A stretch of DNA of 64,000 bases from Buddleja alternifolia (GCA_019426215.1 CM033391.1:13690708-13754707); one strand, 5' to 3'. Positions 32,964-45,743 are shown, counted from the stretch's first letter. Made by a program: numbers and translations. Notes: a model not told the origin generated them from the sequence alone.

Positions 32964-33328
32964 CTAGCGTGTCCCCGTGCTATGCACGGTAGATTATTTT
33001 AAGCTTTTTTAATAAAAAGACAAAATATATAAAAAAGGTATAATATATGTTATGATCCACGTAACATATTTAAAATATGATGATATTATTTCACTCATAT
33101 TTAAACTAAAAAATGGTTCTCAGAAAAATAAAATGAAAGTCAATAAACGTAGAAAACATAAAAAAACACAACTGAATTTGAATAAATAAATATGAATGTC
33201 GACCAAATTCATAAAAGTGACTATAATATATATTTACTTGGCGAGTAAGAAACAAATTAGTCATCATATGAACTAAATTAATATTGTTTTTGTGTTTCCC
33301 CTTCACGAAAATGTAATACCAATATTCC
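32582..33328. repeat. Duplicated segment, copy 2, left part
   Basis: Matches 24133-24871 in order and orientation. The two (AT)n tracts (about 32756-32787 and 32932-32959) are longer than in copy 1. It ends at CCAATATTCC, where a Copia fragment begins. Confidence 0.8.
32964..32989 (-). mobile_element. Helitron 3' terminus, copy 2 (intact hairpin)
   Basis: On the minus strand CCGTGC-ATA-GCACGG forms a perfect 6-bp hairpin, followed by GGACACGCTAG and then T. This is the signature of a Helitron 3' end inserted before T. The body runs to the right through the duplicated segment; no helicase or 5' TC end was identified. Confidence 0.6.
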
Positions 33329-35346
33329 AAGAAAATTGACCCAAAAGAAAAACAAAATATAACCAAAATAGAGCTGAGATGGATCGGGGTAGATCTGGGG
33401 TTCAAATAAGGGTCGGAATAGATTGGAATCGCGAAGGAGTCAAAAAACAGAGTCGGAGTAGTGTGAGGCGCGCATAGTTGTGCCTAGGCGCCCAGGTGCG
33501 CACCGGGGCGCCCAGGTGCAGGGATCGGATTTACGAAGCTGAACGCGTTTTTTGGCGAGTTTCTTGTCTTGGGGTACAAGTTTGGCGGATTTTGGCATAT
33601 TTGAGTCATGATTGATTAAAATTACTTCCTATTGTGTTTAGAAATTATTCCATTTATTTATTAGGATTGTTTTCCTAATTTGTTAGTGTTTAGGTCTTCT
33701 CCACTACTATAAATATGAAAACTATACTTGTAATTCATTGATGTACTTTGATTCACTTTGAGAGAAATAAAGATGCAGTCTAGGTTGGCTCGTGGATGTA
33801 GGCAATTATGCCGAACCACGTTAAAACTCTCGTGTTTTCACCTTCATGTTTAGGCTTAGATTTTCTTGTTTCTTGTTTATTCTTCGTGCTCTGATATTCC
33901 CATCCCTAAAAAATGGTATCAGAGCCTTAGGTTGTAGATTTAGATGACGTCCTAAATCAAGATCTATGTTGAAGTGTTTTTGGCTAAACACAGATTTCAT
34001 CGTGGGAATGATGGTAGGAGATGGAAGAATAATCAAGCTTGACAATTTCGTTGTAGAAAGCACAAATTGAGGTCGTGGTGAAGTTGGAGAAGATGACAGA
34101 AGAGGATGAGATTGGGTAGATCGTCAACCAAAGTAGAGTAATCCCGTTGAACGTTAACAAGAAAATGTTAAAAAATCGTGGTGCCAGCAGATAGGCAGAT
34201 TCGCAGCAGCAGAGGCAGGTTTGTGTTGCCAGGTGGGTAGACACAAAGCCAGTGGGGACAGTTGCGGAGCTAGAGGCAGATCCATAGAGCCAGAGGTTAG
34301 ATAGCAAATTAGTGTTTCCGAGAGGGATGAACGAGTTGCTAGAGATCGAGGGGGCAGAGCTACTGTGCCAAGAAAGCAAATCCATTAAGCCAGAGGTCAG
34401 AATGATAGAATCGGTAACCGAGAGGGTAGAGCCGTGTAGTCGAGAGACCAGAGGATAGGATTGTGGAGGCATGACCACATAGAGAGAAACCATGAAGACA
34501 GGAAGCGGTGCCTAGCGGGGTTGACTGTGGAGTCAGAAGTCATGGAGGCAGTATGCAAAAAATGGGTAGGTAGATTCGCAGAGCAGTGGATTTTTTGGCA
34601 GAGGGATGTGACATATCTTGTGGAGTGGGCGCTCGAGCAGATGTGTCAGTGACCCGAGTTGGCCATTAAAAAATCAAGTAGGAAGATGGATCAGACATTG
34701 CTCATGCAAGGGCATGGAACAGATATGTGAGAGATCCGAGATTTTCATTGGAAAAAGTCCTTGGTGGAAAGATGTTAGTGGACGGGTTGATCGAGGCGGT
34801 TTGGATTGTGACATGTTCGGGTTTTAGAGTAACCTATATCCGAGGCTCCGTTAGGCCGAGATGGATATGTCACGGTATTCAGGAGTTGACTGATCACCAA
34901 AGGAATAAGGTAGTGGTGAGAGTTTAAAAAGGGGGAACGATGTTCACAGAGTGAGTTTGTCAAGTGGGTGACACTAGAGGACGAATGAATTGACGAAACA
35001 TTGAGAGGTCTTGGGGTTTGATCTCCATTGGTTTTGGGTATGGGTTGACTAGACTAAGGTTCACTTAGGAAAAGTGAAGTGATAGTTCAAGTTGAGTTCC
35101 AGAATTTGAAGATCATTCTCCAAGTGGGATATTGATGGGTTTGTGTGGAGATGATTTCAAATAGACAAGGAAAATGCCAAGAAAATTGACCCAAAAGAAA
35201 GACAAAACAGAGCCAAAAATAGAGCTGAGATGGGTCGGGGTAGATCTGGGGTTCAAATAAGGGTCGGAATAGACTAGAATCGCGAAGGAGCCGAAAAACA
35301 GAGTCAGAGCAGTGTAAGGCACGCACAGTTGCACCCAGGCGCCCAA
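33329..35346 (+). mobile_element. Copia fragment H, truncated inside both LTRs
   Basis: A non-autonomous relative of Copia A on the plus strand. The 5' LTR (33329-33911) lacks its first 46 bases, judged from the 3' LTR. A TATA-like CTATAAATATG lies near 33708. The primer site TGGTATCAGAGCC is at 33914-33926. The polypurine tract CAAGTGGGATAT (35121-35132) precedes a 3' LTR (35133-35346) that breaks off at GGCGCCC. The interior of about 1.2 kb has no recognisable gag or pol, only degenerate AGCCAGAGG / GAGAGGG phrases. There is no target duplication: the fragment replaces 78 bases of the duplicated segment (24872-24949 in copy 1). Confidence 0.75.
33912..35132 (+). other. Interior of fragment H, no coding domain
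   Basis: Purine-rich degenerate repetition (AGAGCCAGAGG, GCAGAG, CGAGAGGG) fills 34140-34460. Open frames here (33984-34493 minus, 34461-34927 plus) show no element or host domain and look like chance ORFs of the repetitive purine-rich text. Confidence 0.5.
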
Positions 35347-35351
35347 AGAGT

Positions 35352-35817
35352 CTTTTTTAATGTATAAGAAAATTTATCTCAACGCTTGTAGCTAGGGTAG
35401 CTTTTTATGTTTATTATAATATTATCTTAGAATGAAGAGATAAAAAAAATCGTTACATGAATAATCATTTTATATACATAAGATTTATTTCTATAGAATT
35501 CTTCAAATGGATTTCTGTGAAATTGAGTATGGTACTTGTTGATTAATTTAAATTAAAAACTTTATTGTTTTATTTCTGAATTGTGCATTATGAAACATTT
35601 TGCTAATTTTTTTTCTTTTACTTTTTTAGCTTTTTAGTCAACTCAATTACATAAAGTCTTTTGCGACCGAATGTTCTCATATAAAAGCCAAATATTGGTG
35701 CTGCTACAAATATATCCCCCATTTATCATGGCTCAAGTATGACATAGATACTAATAACATCTCTTACGTTGTTTCATGTTAATTTATGTTGTCGTACATA
35801 CATTGTTGTAGTTCCAT
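35352..35817. repeat. Duplicated segment, copy 2, right part
   Basis: Resumes at CTTTTTTAATGTATAAG and matches copy 1 from 24950 to its end at GTTCCAT. ATATATCCCCCATTTATC and GACATAGATACTAATAA are shared. No gene. Confidence 0.8.
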
Positions 35818-37960
35818 CACATATCATCTTCTTCTAAGGGAGAGTTCGGTTTCAAACCATATTTCCACCAATCAAAGTGGTAAAAGAAATGGAAAAAATC
35901 TAAAGCATAATTTAGTTAAAAAAGTTTAGTTACACATGATATTAGTTTAAAAACCTAAATGAATACCAAAAACATAAAAGGATAAATAATAAGCTATTTA
36001 AGTCTTCTTAGCTTATGAGGAGGATATGGAACAATTATTTGTAGTTCTCTCTCTAACCCTCTCTAGGGTTTTTTACGCACTCTCCCTTCAAGAGTAGTGC
36101 TACCTATTCTTTTGGTTTCCTGCAGACGCCGTTGTGGGGGCGGCTCCTCCTCCAAAGGCTTTCTCCAGTCATCACTCTCTTTTCTCCTCTGTTACAGCAC
36201 ATAAGCCCCAATGGATCTTTCCACCATCACACTTGATAATAAAAAACCTCAAGAATGCATTCTCCCCTCTTCCTCAAGAGTCCCTCATGACCATTCTTAT
36301 CTCTAGTGCCTCCACCGAACCAAAAAACATTTGAATCGGCGATGTGGAGAATTTAAGCTCCAGATCCGGCACTCGAAGATGGCCGGCGGACGTTTCCGAC
36401 ATCCACCACCATCGTCCACCGTGACGCCGGTGACAGACTCTCCTCCACTGTTTAAGCCCAAAAAAGGGAAGCCATTGATGGCTACCCTCTCTTTTGAAAA
36501 TAGGAAAATGGTTTCTTCACTCCACTTTTTAAGTTATTGTTTGGTGAAGGATGAGGAACATTTTGCTTTGCCGATAGAAATTGTCGTTACCATTTGTTTT
36601 ACTTGTTCGGCTGTTCCTCAAGAAAAAAAATGGAGTTATTTTATTTATGTGGTTCAGTTTAGTTATTGTATAGTTGTTCTATTTTGTTTGATGCTTTTGG
36701 TTTCCTGCTTTTGTTCTTGATGCAAATTTATTGGCAAAATGTTAGGAGACAAGTTAAACATCTTGCTTTAGATTGTAAAATGAAAACTCTTCGTGTTGCT
36801 TGTAAAAAAGAAGACGCATGATGAAGGCACTCATTTGAGCCATTTCTTCACGAAGAATATGGTTTGGTTTCAAATTAATACCTCCTCTCTTTGGGATTGG
36901 GAGCCCTTGCTAGAAGTGGTCTCTTGTAATACACAAGATTTAGGCCTTCTTTCTAGTGTCTATTGTTCTAAGTGTTGTGATTGTAATATTTTTGGTGCTT
37001 TCTCTGTTGAGTCTTAGTTGTTTTATGCCAAATTTGCCATTTATGTTATTGAGTAGAAAATATATCACTATGTACTCGACTTTGTAACATCTTTCTGTTC
37101 GATTAATGCATAAATTTTGATTATGCCAAAACAAGAAAAAAAGGTCGCCCTAGCTTATGAAACACAAAAAATGAATAAAAGCAATAATTTGGAAAGATGT
37201 GACATGTCCGTGATTATACAGGCCTTGGAATCATGAATTAAAGCTTCACTATTTCATAAACATAAAAGAAGAAACGCAAATGAGTCTTCATTTCAATTTA
37301 CAAAAAAAGATACATAAAAACAGGTAGGGGAGCTCAAAAGAATGCAAAATAAAAAATTGAAATAAAGAAAATAATGAAAAATACAAAATTAAATTACAAA
37401 AAATCTCCATGAAACATATAGAAACAAATCAAACAAAAGAATATTTTTTTTAAAAAAACAATGTCAATGTAACTGGAAATTAGTACACTAAACCTTGCAA
37501 CCATAACTGAAAAATAGAATGTAGAAATATGAGAAATAAAATTATTCAATCAAGCGGATACTTGAAAACCTAGAGAAAGTGTACAAGTACCAACTCAATG
37601 ACCTTAGAAAGAATGGAAAATTACAAAATGAATAACTCCTGTTACAAATGATCAATATTAAAGAAGAATGAACACGTATAAAATTTAAGTAAACAACATT
37701 ACCATAAAAATATATATATAAATAAATCGAATAAAAAAATAAAACTTAAAATAAACATTATTCAAGTGTAATCGATCCAATATAAAAGAAAAAGACTAAT
37801 GAGCTATTCTAATTTCCAGATCATATGAAGACTATAATATAGAGGAAAGAAAATTCTAATCAAGATTTTTTTTTAAAAGTAACATATTTAATCAAAGAAA
37901 TCGGTGGGTAAGAGTTTGAACAACAAATTTTAAATGTCTGCAATTTAATCAAACAAGAAA
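35818..37960. other. Unassigned region with a possible non-LTR remnant
   Basis: A less AT-rich block at 36045-37140 contains two plus-strand frames: 36134-36334 (starts MGAAPPPKAFSSHH) and 36331-36720 (ends in a hydrophobic, Cys-rich tail). The block closes with an A-rich end near 37130. This shape could be a truncated LINE or retroposed sequence, but no endonuclease or reverse transcriptase motif is visible and no target duplication was found. 37140-37960 is very AT-rich with no features. Confidence 0.3.
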
Positions 37961-38689
37961 AAGTTGCGAAAATAAACATATATTGAATTTTAAAAAATGG
38001 TTACACTCTTTAATTAATTCATCTGATTCTTCACTTCAACAACGTGATTTTGGGATTTGAATTCTTGAAGGTGGAGCTTGGCACTTTGATATCCTTCAAG
38101 CTTGATTTGATCCTTTAATAACATTAATTTGAGGGCTTCGCGCCGTAATATCGAATTAAGTGTTATTATTTGGGGGATTTTGATGGTGGATTCGACTCTT
38201 CGATCTCCTCCAAATTTGACTTGAATTTTAATAACATTAGTTCGTGGGTTTAGCACCTTAATTACGAATTCTATTATTTGATGAGTTTCGCCAAGAACAC
38301 CTTGAATATTGCCTCGAATGCCACCAAACCGCCTTGATTGACACCAAATCGTCTTGATTGCTGCCTTGATTGACGCCAAATCGTCTTGAGCCTTCTTGAT
38401 TTACACCAATTCAAGCCTTGAATTTGAGTAGAGAAAACTTTCAATACATTTCTTGATATCTCTCTCTTGCTCAAATTTTGGTATGTTGAATTTTGAGTTT
38501 GAACCCATATTTATAGTTGTAAGGATGAAAATTTGCCATAATTACTTGATGAGGTGACACAATTTAATTGACTCTCAATAACTTGGTTGGCAATTTATTT
38601 TCTTCACTTGGAAATATGATTCAAATTGCCATAAAATATGATGTGATTGGCAATCAAAATCAAAAGAGAAAATATTCATATAATATAAT

Positions 38690-38724
<35 letters not shown>

Positions 38725-40032
38725 GGATAAGTGGTGTACGTCCAGCACCAAATCTTCCATCCTTTATATATAATATTATATTACATTTATATAAGATTCT
38801 CTCTTTCATAAGGAATTAATTCGTATGGAATTATTTAACAGGGCAACAATCGTAGGATATGATTTGATTTTTCATAATATATTATTTGAATTTCAATAAT
38901 ATATTATTTAGGCACATGAATATTTTGATTGGCTAGAATATATATATATATATATATAGAATATCAATTACTTAACTATTTAATTTAGAAATTAGAATTT
39001 GATTAAATTCCTAAAATATAAATAGAAGAATTTCAATTGATATCTAACATATTATTTTCACGTGTCGCATCTTATTGGCTACAAATTTAATTTGTCTACA
39101 AATGTCCCCTCAAGACTTATTCACATATGGTACTTGAAAGCGAGTCTTGGAGTGAATATTGTCGCGATCCATTGCTTCATTTCTTTGTAATTGGGCTTTG
39201 CATTGGCGCCTTGGATTTGATTAAATGCACCAAATAATAAAGTTTAAGAGTTAATCTTAAATTTTAAAATTTAATTGACCAATTTATTTCGACAAATCAA
39301 TTTTCGGCAAGCTTCTCCTAATTCTCTTTCTCTTTCTTTCAAGATTAGGCAGGACCCACCCAATGGTCTTGGTTTGTAAGGCAACATTACAGCAACGATT
39401 TTCTTTCTTCATCGAGAGAACTTCCTCCATAAAAGTGAACAGTTTATACTCTTGTCAAGAGTTCTTCACTTTGAATTTCATTTGTCACAATTTATACTCT
39501 TGTCAAGAGTTCTTCACTTTGAATTTGATTTGTGACAATTTACACTCTTGTCAAGAGTTCTTCACTTGGCTTGGATTTGTAGACAGTTTTATTTTTTATA
39601 CTTGCGTCAAGGAGTGCTTCGATTTGTTAGATAGTTTATACTCGTATCATGGAGTATTACTGCTTTTGAAAATGCTTTTCCATTGAGTGATGAAGCAACA
39701 TCAAACTTGAAGACTTCAGTCGCACATCTAGAGGCCGCAAAAGGAGAATTGGGGAACTTCAATCCATTCGCTTGAGTGTTTTTTTCCTTTTTTTTGGTTG
39801 TCCTCATGTAATGAGTACCTTTTGTTTTTTTCACAATTACATAATAGAATTTTTTTTCTATCTTGTAATGCTTCAAGGCTTTTTTTTTTTTTTTTAACGA
39901 CAAAATGAGAACTAACATTCCACATGAACAACAGAATGTTTCGAACTTATGACTGGACTTAGAAAATATATCCAAGTTGCTTATATACACTAATAAAAGG
40001 GATCAAGTCATTACGTAGTTCAAGAATAAAAC
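37961..40032. other. Unassigned repetitive region left of Copia D
   Basis: Degenerate direct repeats around 38090-38290 share TTTAATAACATTA and TATTATTTG phrases. GATTGACACCAAATCGTCTT and GATTGACGCCAAATCGTCTT lie at about 38336 and 38369. (AT)n runs lie at 38701-38724 and 38938-38958. The minus-strand ORF 38014-38379 reads out of the repeats and is not recognised. It may be an old LTR, but no partner was found. Confidence 0.4.
39443..39586 (+). repeat. 48-bp tandem repeat with a palindromic core
   Basis: Three units start at 39443, 39491 and 39539. Each contains CTCTTGTCAAGAG, a 6-bp inverted repeat around one base, followed by TTCTTCACTT. Weaker related units continue to about 39660. The open frame across it (39363-39686) repeats YSCQEFFTL and is a product of the array. 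Confidence 0.8.
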
Positions 40033-41717
40033 TGTTGTGATTCGGTCTAGCGGATAAAGATTTTGATCAGAACACATTGAGAATCGAATCTGGGGTTTTC
40101 ATGATATTATAATTACGCAATAAGAATGAATTATGTAAGAGAGTAATCGAATTACCTCTTGACGACAAAGTTTGATTAGTCAGCAGCAGCCCCAAACTCC
40201 TGCCTCTAGATAATCACGCGGAAGAGAATTCTCTGAGAAAGCTCCTATCTCATCCCCGACAACAATGGCGGCGGCTAGTTGGAGAGAGAGGGAGGGAATT
40301 TTGTCTTTCCTATTGCTCTAGGTTTCTTTGACTCAAAGTAAGATTCTGAATAATGACTTGTGTAGAATTCTGACAACGACTAACTACTTATATCAAATAA
40401 GCAGAACCCCTAGGTCTAATAAGAGGGGGGCGGCCACTAGGCCTTATAGGGATGGGCTTCCGGGCTTTGTTCTATCTTAGCCCATGTGTAATTAATTAAA
40501 TCCAAATCCAATCCAATTGATAATTAATTAATTACTTTAATCCAATTAAAATTAATCTAATTAATTTAATTCAACTTATAAATCAATATATTTAACTTAT
40601 GAATTAATATTGATTTAATTTATTTATTTAATCCAACTAAATATCTTTAATTAAATCATGCCATCCATTTTGTTAGTCAATCACATCTAATGTGATTTTA
40701 CCAAAATACCGTTAGCATGAAAAATATTCCTTTGCTTCACATGTCGCGACTTTGTAGGCTCGATTCAATTGGCAGTGGGAGGATTCCAAAGGATAAGGTT
40801 GTCACCTAGCCAGCACCGTGGAACCAAATCGTAGGCCAATTGAATACGAGATGAACATTTCATCACGAAGACTACCATATGCGTATAAACTCTTCACCGA
40901 TGTGAGCCGATCAAGTAAGAGCCATGGTATGTCAAACTCATAGAACTTGATGTTGTACTCGGTAATCATAATAATGTGAAATTACCAAACTACCCTCAGT
41001 GACCATCATTAGTTAGTTTATTTTCTTTGGCCAAAGATTTTATAATTTTAATTACTTATGATCGTACAGGTCACATAATCGTTTACTGTCGAGACGGTGA
41101 ATCCCATATTGGCAGTTATCTTACAATGTCGAATGCACCATGTGGATTGTACTTCGAGGTCGACCCCACCTATCAGGTGATACGGGTCTAACTACTTTGA
41201 TAACATATCCAATGCTACAAGCACATTGTAAATAACTCCTCAGGTCTAAAGTTCACACATACTATCGCAATCTTAATCTCAGTCATTGACTGTCAAAGAG
41301 TAAATGCCCATGTGATCAGATTAATGTGAGTCGAGTTCAAATATATTGATTCCATTAACCATATTCATGACACCAGCTCCCACTATCTAGTCAGTGTACG
41401 ACTAGCACTCCTTGTCAAAGCAGGTGTCATGCGAGTTGAATTTTAATGCCCAATTAAAATTCCTTTAACTCACGAACTCCCTTGTAAGAGATTAAGTACT
41501 TGACTCTTCCAGTGCTTCCTCAACCATAAGAAGTGGAAAGTCTATCTTCAAATCTCATGGACTTATTTGTTTAATACATTCAAATACCATTAAATTTATA
41601 TGAACAAAATCAAAACCTTTATTCTATAAATAGAAACACTAAATAGTTTGTACAAATAACTTATCAAAGCCCTACTCAATCTAAGTCCTCATAGGCATTG
41701 AGGGCATACACCTAACA
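40033..41717 (-). repeat. 3' LTR of Copia D
   Basis: The plus strand begins TGTTGTGATTCGG and ends CACCTAACA. It matches 62403-63371 over its first part (for example TCAGCAGCAGCCCCAAACTC and CACCTAGCCAGCACCGTGG). Confidence 0.85.
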
Positions 41718-41834
41718 ATCTCCCACTTGCACTCAACGCCAATTGCCATGGTATTTGATGCCCATCTTCTCAAGATGTTTATCTAGCACCACCTGTGATA
41801 ATAGCTTGGTGAGTGGGTTAGCCACGTTTTCTGG

Positions 41835-42230
41835 TGAGGTTATTTTCTACGCGGCGATATCGTCTCTTCCAACGATTTTTCGTATTATATGATATTTCCT
41901 CACCACGTGTTTAGATTTATTGTGAGACCTTAGTTTTTTAGCTTGCACAATTGCTCCATTGTTGTCACACCATAGTGGCAACGACATTTCCACGCTAGAA
42001 ACCACTTGAAGTTCGGCTATGAACTTTCTCACCTAAACAGCTTCTTTGGATGCCTCTGATGCGGCCACATATCCTGCCTCCGTTGTGGAATCAGCAGTTG
42101 TGTTTTGCTTGGAACTTTTCCAAGATACTACTTCACCATTGAGCGTGAATATGTACCCAGAGGAGGACTTGTGGTCATCAGGATCAGATTGAAAATCTGC
42201 ATCGGTGTAACCATCCACCTTCAATTCTTC
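41835..42230 (-). pseudogene. RNase H remnant of Copia D
   Basis: Minus-strand pieces KVDGYTDADFQSDPDD, SGYIFTLNGEVVSWKSS, STTEAGYVAASEASKE, PLWCDNNGAIVQAKK and NKSKHVVRKYHIIR follow the Copia RNase H order (D in YTDAD, E in TEAGY, D in WCDN). A stop separates the two open stretches. Confidence 0.8.
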
Positions 42231-42233
42231 ATT

Positions 42234-43350
42234 TTAATATATCAATAGCATATCTTTAATTCTTCTTAAGTACTTTAAAATACACTTCATTGTCCAGTGT
42301 TGCTCCTCCGGGTTTACTTGAAACCTACTAACCATGCTCACCAGCTCTGGTCTCGTGCACAACATCGCGTATATGAGACTTTCTACTGCTGATGCATAGG
42401 GTGTATTCCTCATTTCCATTCTATCCTTGTCCGTTTTAGGATTCATAGATTTGAAAAGATGAATACCATGTCTCATGGACAAAAGTCCTCCCTAAGAGTT
42501 ATGCATCTCATATCTCTTTAGGATTTTCTCTAGGTAGAGCGCTTGGGACCGTCCTATCAAGTTATTCACTCTATCTCTATAGGCGAATTCCCAGAATGTA
42601 GGTTGCTTCTCCCAAGTCTTTCACGGAGAACACGCTTGAGAGCCATGTCTTGACTAACGTCAATAAACCTATGTCATTCTCTATAAGTAGTATGTCATCT
42701 ACATATAGAACCAGGAATGTCAACTTGCTCCCACTAACCACTTTGTAGAGACATGGTTCGTCTTCATTCTTGATGAAGCCATATTTCCTTACTTCTTCAT
42801 TGAACCTTAGATTCCAGCTTCGAGAGGCTTGTTTCAGTCCATAAATGTACCTATTCAGTTTGCAAACTTTATGAGAATCTGCCTCGGATATGAAGCCCCT
42901 GGGCTATTGCATATAAATGTCCTCCTCGAGGTATCCATTTAGAAATATGGTTTTCACATCCATTTGCCAGATTTCATAATCCAAGTTTGCAACTATGGCT
43001 AGCAGAATTCTAATAGATTTGATCATGGCTATTGGTGAAAAGGTTTCCTCATAGTTAATGCCCTCCTTTTGATTATACCCTTTCGCCACCAGCCTGACCT
43101 TATAAGTTTCCACCTTGCCATCCGGACCAATCTTTCTCTTATAGATCCATTTGCATCCAATTGGTCTTACTCCATTTGGTAGATCAATAAGAGTCTAGAC
43201 TTGGTTCGAATACATCGAATCAATCTCTGTTTTCATAGTCTTAAGCCACTTTGACGAATCTATATCCGTCGCTACTTCATCATAGTCAAAGGGATCATCT
43301 CCATGGCTTCCTTCTGCAACAACATACAAATAATGCTGTGTGTAGTGCAA
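42234..43350 (-). pseudogene. Reverse transcriptase remnant of Copia D
   Basis: Minus-strand pieces include YKVRLVAKGYNQKEG, NYEETFSPIAMIKSIR and WQMDVKTIFLNGYLEEDIYMQ (42904-43113), and SMRHGIHLFKSMNPKTD with LYAMLCTRPE-like text further on (42234-42482). The region around the YVDD box (about 42690-42720) is broken by frameshifts and stops. The enzyme would have copied element RNA into DNA. Confidence 0.78.
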
Positions 43351-43918
43351 ATAGCCATATCTGTCAGACGGCTGAGATATTCTACTAGATCGTCACTACG
43401 AAGGTTGTGTTATATTGGGTTCAGATTCTTGAACTAATGTCTCCGAAGGGACATTATCTTGTTCTTCCAGAATAATATTTCTACCTGCACCACCTTCTCG
43501 AATGAATTGTTCTTCAAGAAAGTAGGCTTGCAAGGCCACGATGATCCTATGATCATTTTTTAGGTAAAAGAGATATCTCATCAAATGTACAGGAAAACCG
43601 ATAAAACGTCCTTACAAGGATCTATACTCTAGTTTCTCTACCTTGGTCTTCTTTATATATGCTGGGCAACCTCATATCTTTATGTACTTGAGACTAGGCT
43701 TCCTACCACTCCATATTGTATATGGATTAGTGTGAATAGATTTTAAGGGACATTTATTCAGAACATGCGCAGCTGTAAACAAAGCATGTCCTCACAGAGA
43801 AATGGGTAAATCAGTGTAACTAAGCATGGAACGTATCATGTCCAATAGAGTACGATTTCTTCTTTCTGCTACCCCATTAAGTTGTGGAGTTGCTGGAGGA
43901 GTTATTTGTAATACTATG
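43351..43918 (-). pseudogene. Integrase C-terminal remnant of Copia D
   Basis: The minus strand reads TPPATPQLNGVAERR from the F boundary (about 43890), then the core's helix region, a [15 protein letters not shown] segment and FLEEQFIREGGAG. Several stops interrupt it. Its upstream half lies at 58582 onward, beyond element F. Confidence 0.75.
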
Positions 43919-45741
43919 TGTTAGGAATTTCATGTTAGATGTTTTGATGATGACAATTAGGATCCCATGTTAGACCCCAAGAAATGTAAAGTATAAAAGC
44001 TTTCGTAGAACAAATGTGTAAGCGCCTGAAAGCTCGTGTTTTTATACTAGGCTTGTATTTTTATCTTTATAGAGTTTAGACTAAGAATGTGATACTAAAT
44101 CACTAGAAGAATTCTGTGTGAGTCTACCAAGTGATGAAGTTGAAGATCAAGCATCTGAAGAAACAGTAAAGATAAAGATTAGTCTCAAGCGTCTGTCAAA
44201 CGCTAAAAGACTATCCCGGGTTACGAACTCAGCGCTCAAGATTTGTTATGGACCTTAGACCAAGTACTTAACACTAAGTCAATGATAGAGTTCTGAGTGA
44301 GTCTATCAAAGATAAAGTGAAAGGACAAGCGTCTAAAGAATCGGGCAAAGATTGTGACCTTTCTCAAGCGTCTGATTAACAAAGAAGGCCACTTTCAAAA
44401 AGCCTAAACTCCAAAGGCTCAAGCGCCTAGTTCTCCAAGCATAACCTGAAGATTCAAACCCAAGTTATCAAAGATGCATGAATCAACGGAAATTATTCCC
44501 AAACGGAAATAAGACAAGATGCATCAAAAGTTGGATAAGTGCTATTAAAATATAAGCACTACAACTTATGGGCAAGCCATATCTTTGACCGAGACTGTCA
44601 GATTTATGAAACCAAGACCATGCCTAACCAATTAAATATACCCAAAGTTAGGATTGTCAGAACTCATGGAATGTTTAGGGAAACGAGATTCCAACCGTGT
44701 CCAACGGACAAAATCTCATAACAATCTATAAATAACCTTTTCAGCAAAAGGGACGAGAGAGAGACAGATATAGAAAAACATCTGGACGTAAAAAATAAGA
44801 AAAAGGGTCCAAAACGTTGGTGAATTTTTCTTTAGAAAGAGCTTATACACTCCAGAGCCAAAACCCTTTAAGCTTTCTCAAATACATTCCTAGACAGTCA
44901 CCCATATCTCAAACCTCTTTTTAAGAAGAACCTACACCACTATTGAGATATCTCCAAGTTGTTTGAACTTTCCAAAAACAAACAAACCCGTGACCAAAAC
45001 CATCAACACCTTTCATCTTAGTGAGAAAGCTTGTTGACTTACAAGCAATATTTTTGTGTAAAAGAAGCTTGTGGAAGAAGATCTCTATTGGAGCTGAAAT
45101 CTGTGTGACCAAGGAGCTCCGAGGTCAAGCGTAACTTGCACCATTTCTGAGTGAAAGAAGCAAGGGGATAGAAGGTTTTTAGTGGAGCTGAAATCTATGT
45201 GACCAAGGAGTTCCGAGATCATATCCAATCTCCCTCTATTTTGTAGAAGTCTCTATGTGACCCTTCGATAATCATCATAGTGGAAAACCTCTCTGATAAA
45301 AGGAGAAGAAGGACGTAGCTGGGATTACATCACCCAGTGAACCTTACAAATATCTTGTGCTATTTACTGCTTTATTGCTTTACTATTCATATTGCATATT
45401 CTTTGATAAAGTTTTAAAACAACTAAGCGACTACTTTTAATTAACAAATCGAACGCTAAGCTATAAAATACTTCCGCTGTGCTAACCCTGATTTAGTGAC
45501 TAAAATCTGCCCTACTTTGGCAAGCGTTGAAATCACCAAGTCTAAATTAACTTTTCCCAAGCGCCTGAAACTAGCGCTTAAGTCATTATCTCTCAAGCGC
45601 CGCACCCAGCGCTCAAAGCTTTCCGAGCGTTCAAATACTTCAAAGTGATACGAATTTTTAGAAGTCGAAAAAGACTTCAGGGTCTATTCAACCCCCCCCC
45701 CCCTTCTTCTAGACCCTTTCGTATACCACTTGGGACCAACA
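43919..45741 (+). repeat. 5' LTR of element F
   Basis: Runs from TGTTAGGAATTTC to GGGACCAACA. It has a TATAAATAACC motif near 44728 and a poly-C run at 45692-45703. It is rich in AAGCG[C/T] and AACGCT words. The ORFs at 44539-44721 and 44921-45112 recur in the other LTR and are not genes. Confidence 0.93.
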
Positions 45742-45743
45742 AG

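Noticed and set aside
39607..39990. Lysine-rich minus-strand ORFs
   Set aside because: They are generated by T-rich homopolymer tracts on the plus strand.
44539..45112. Small ORFs repeated at 57380-57953
   Set aside because: They lie inside the F LTRs and are carried along with them.
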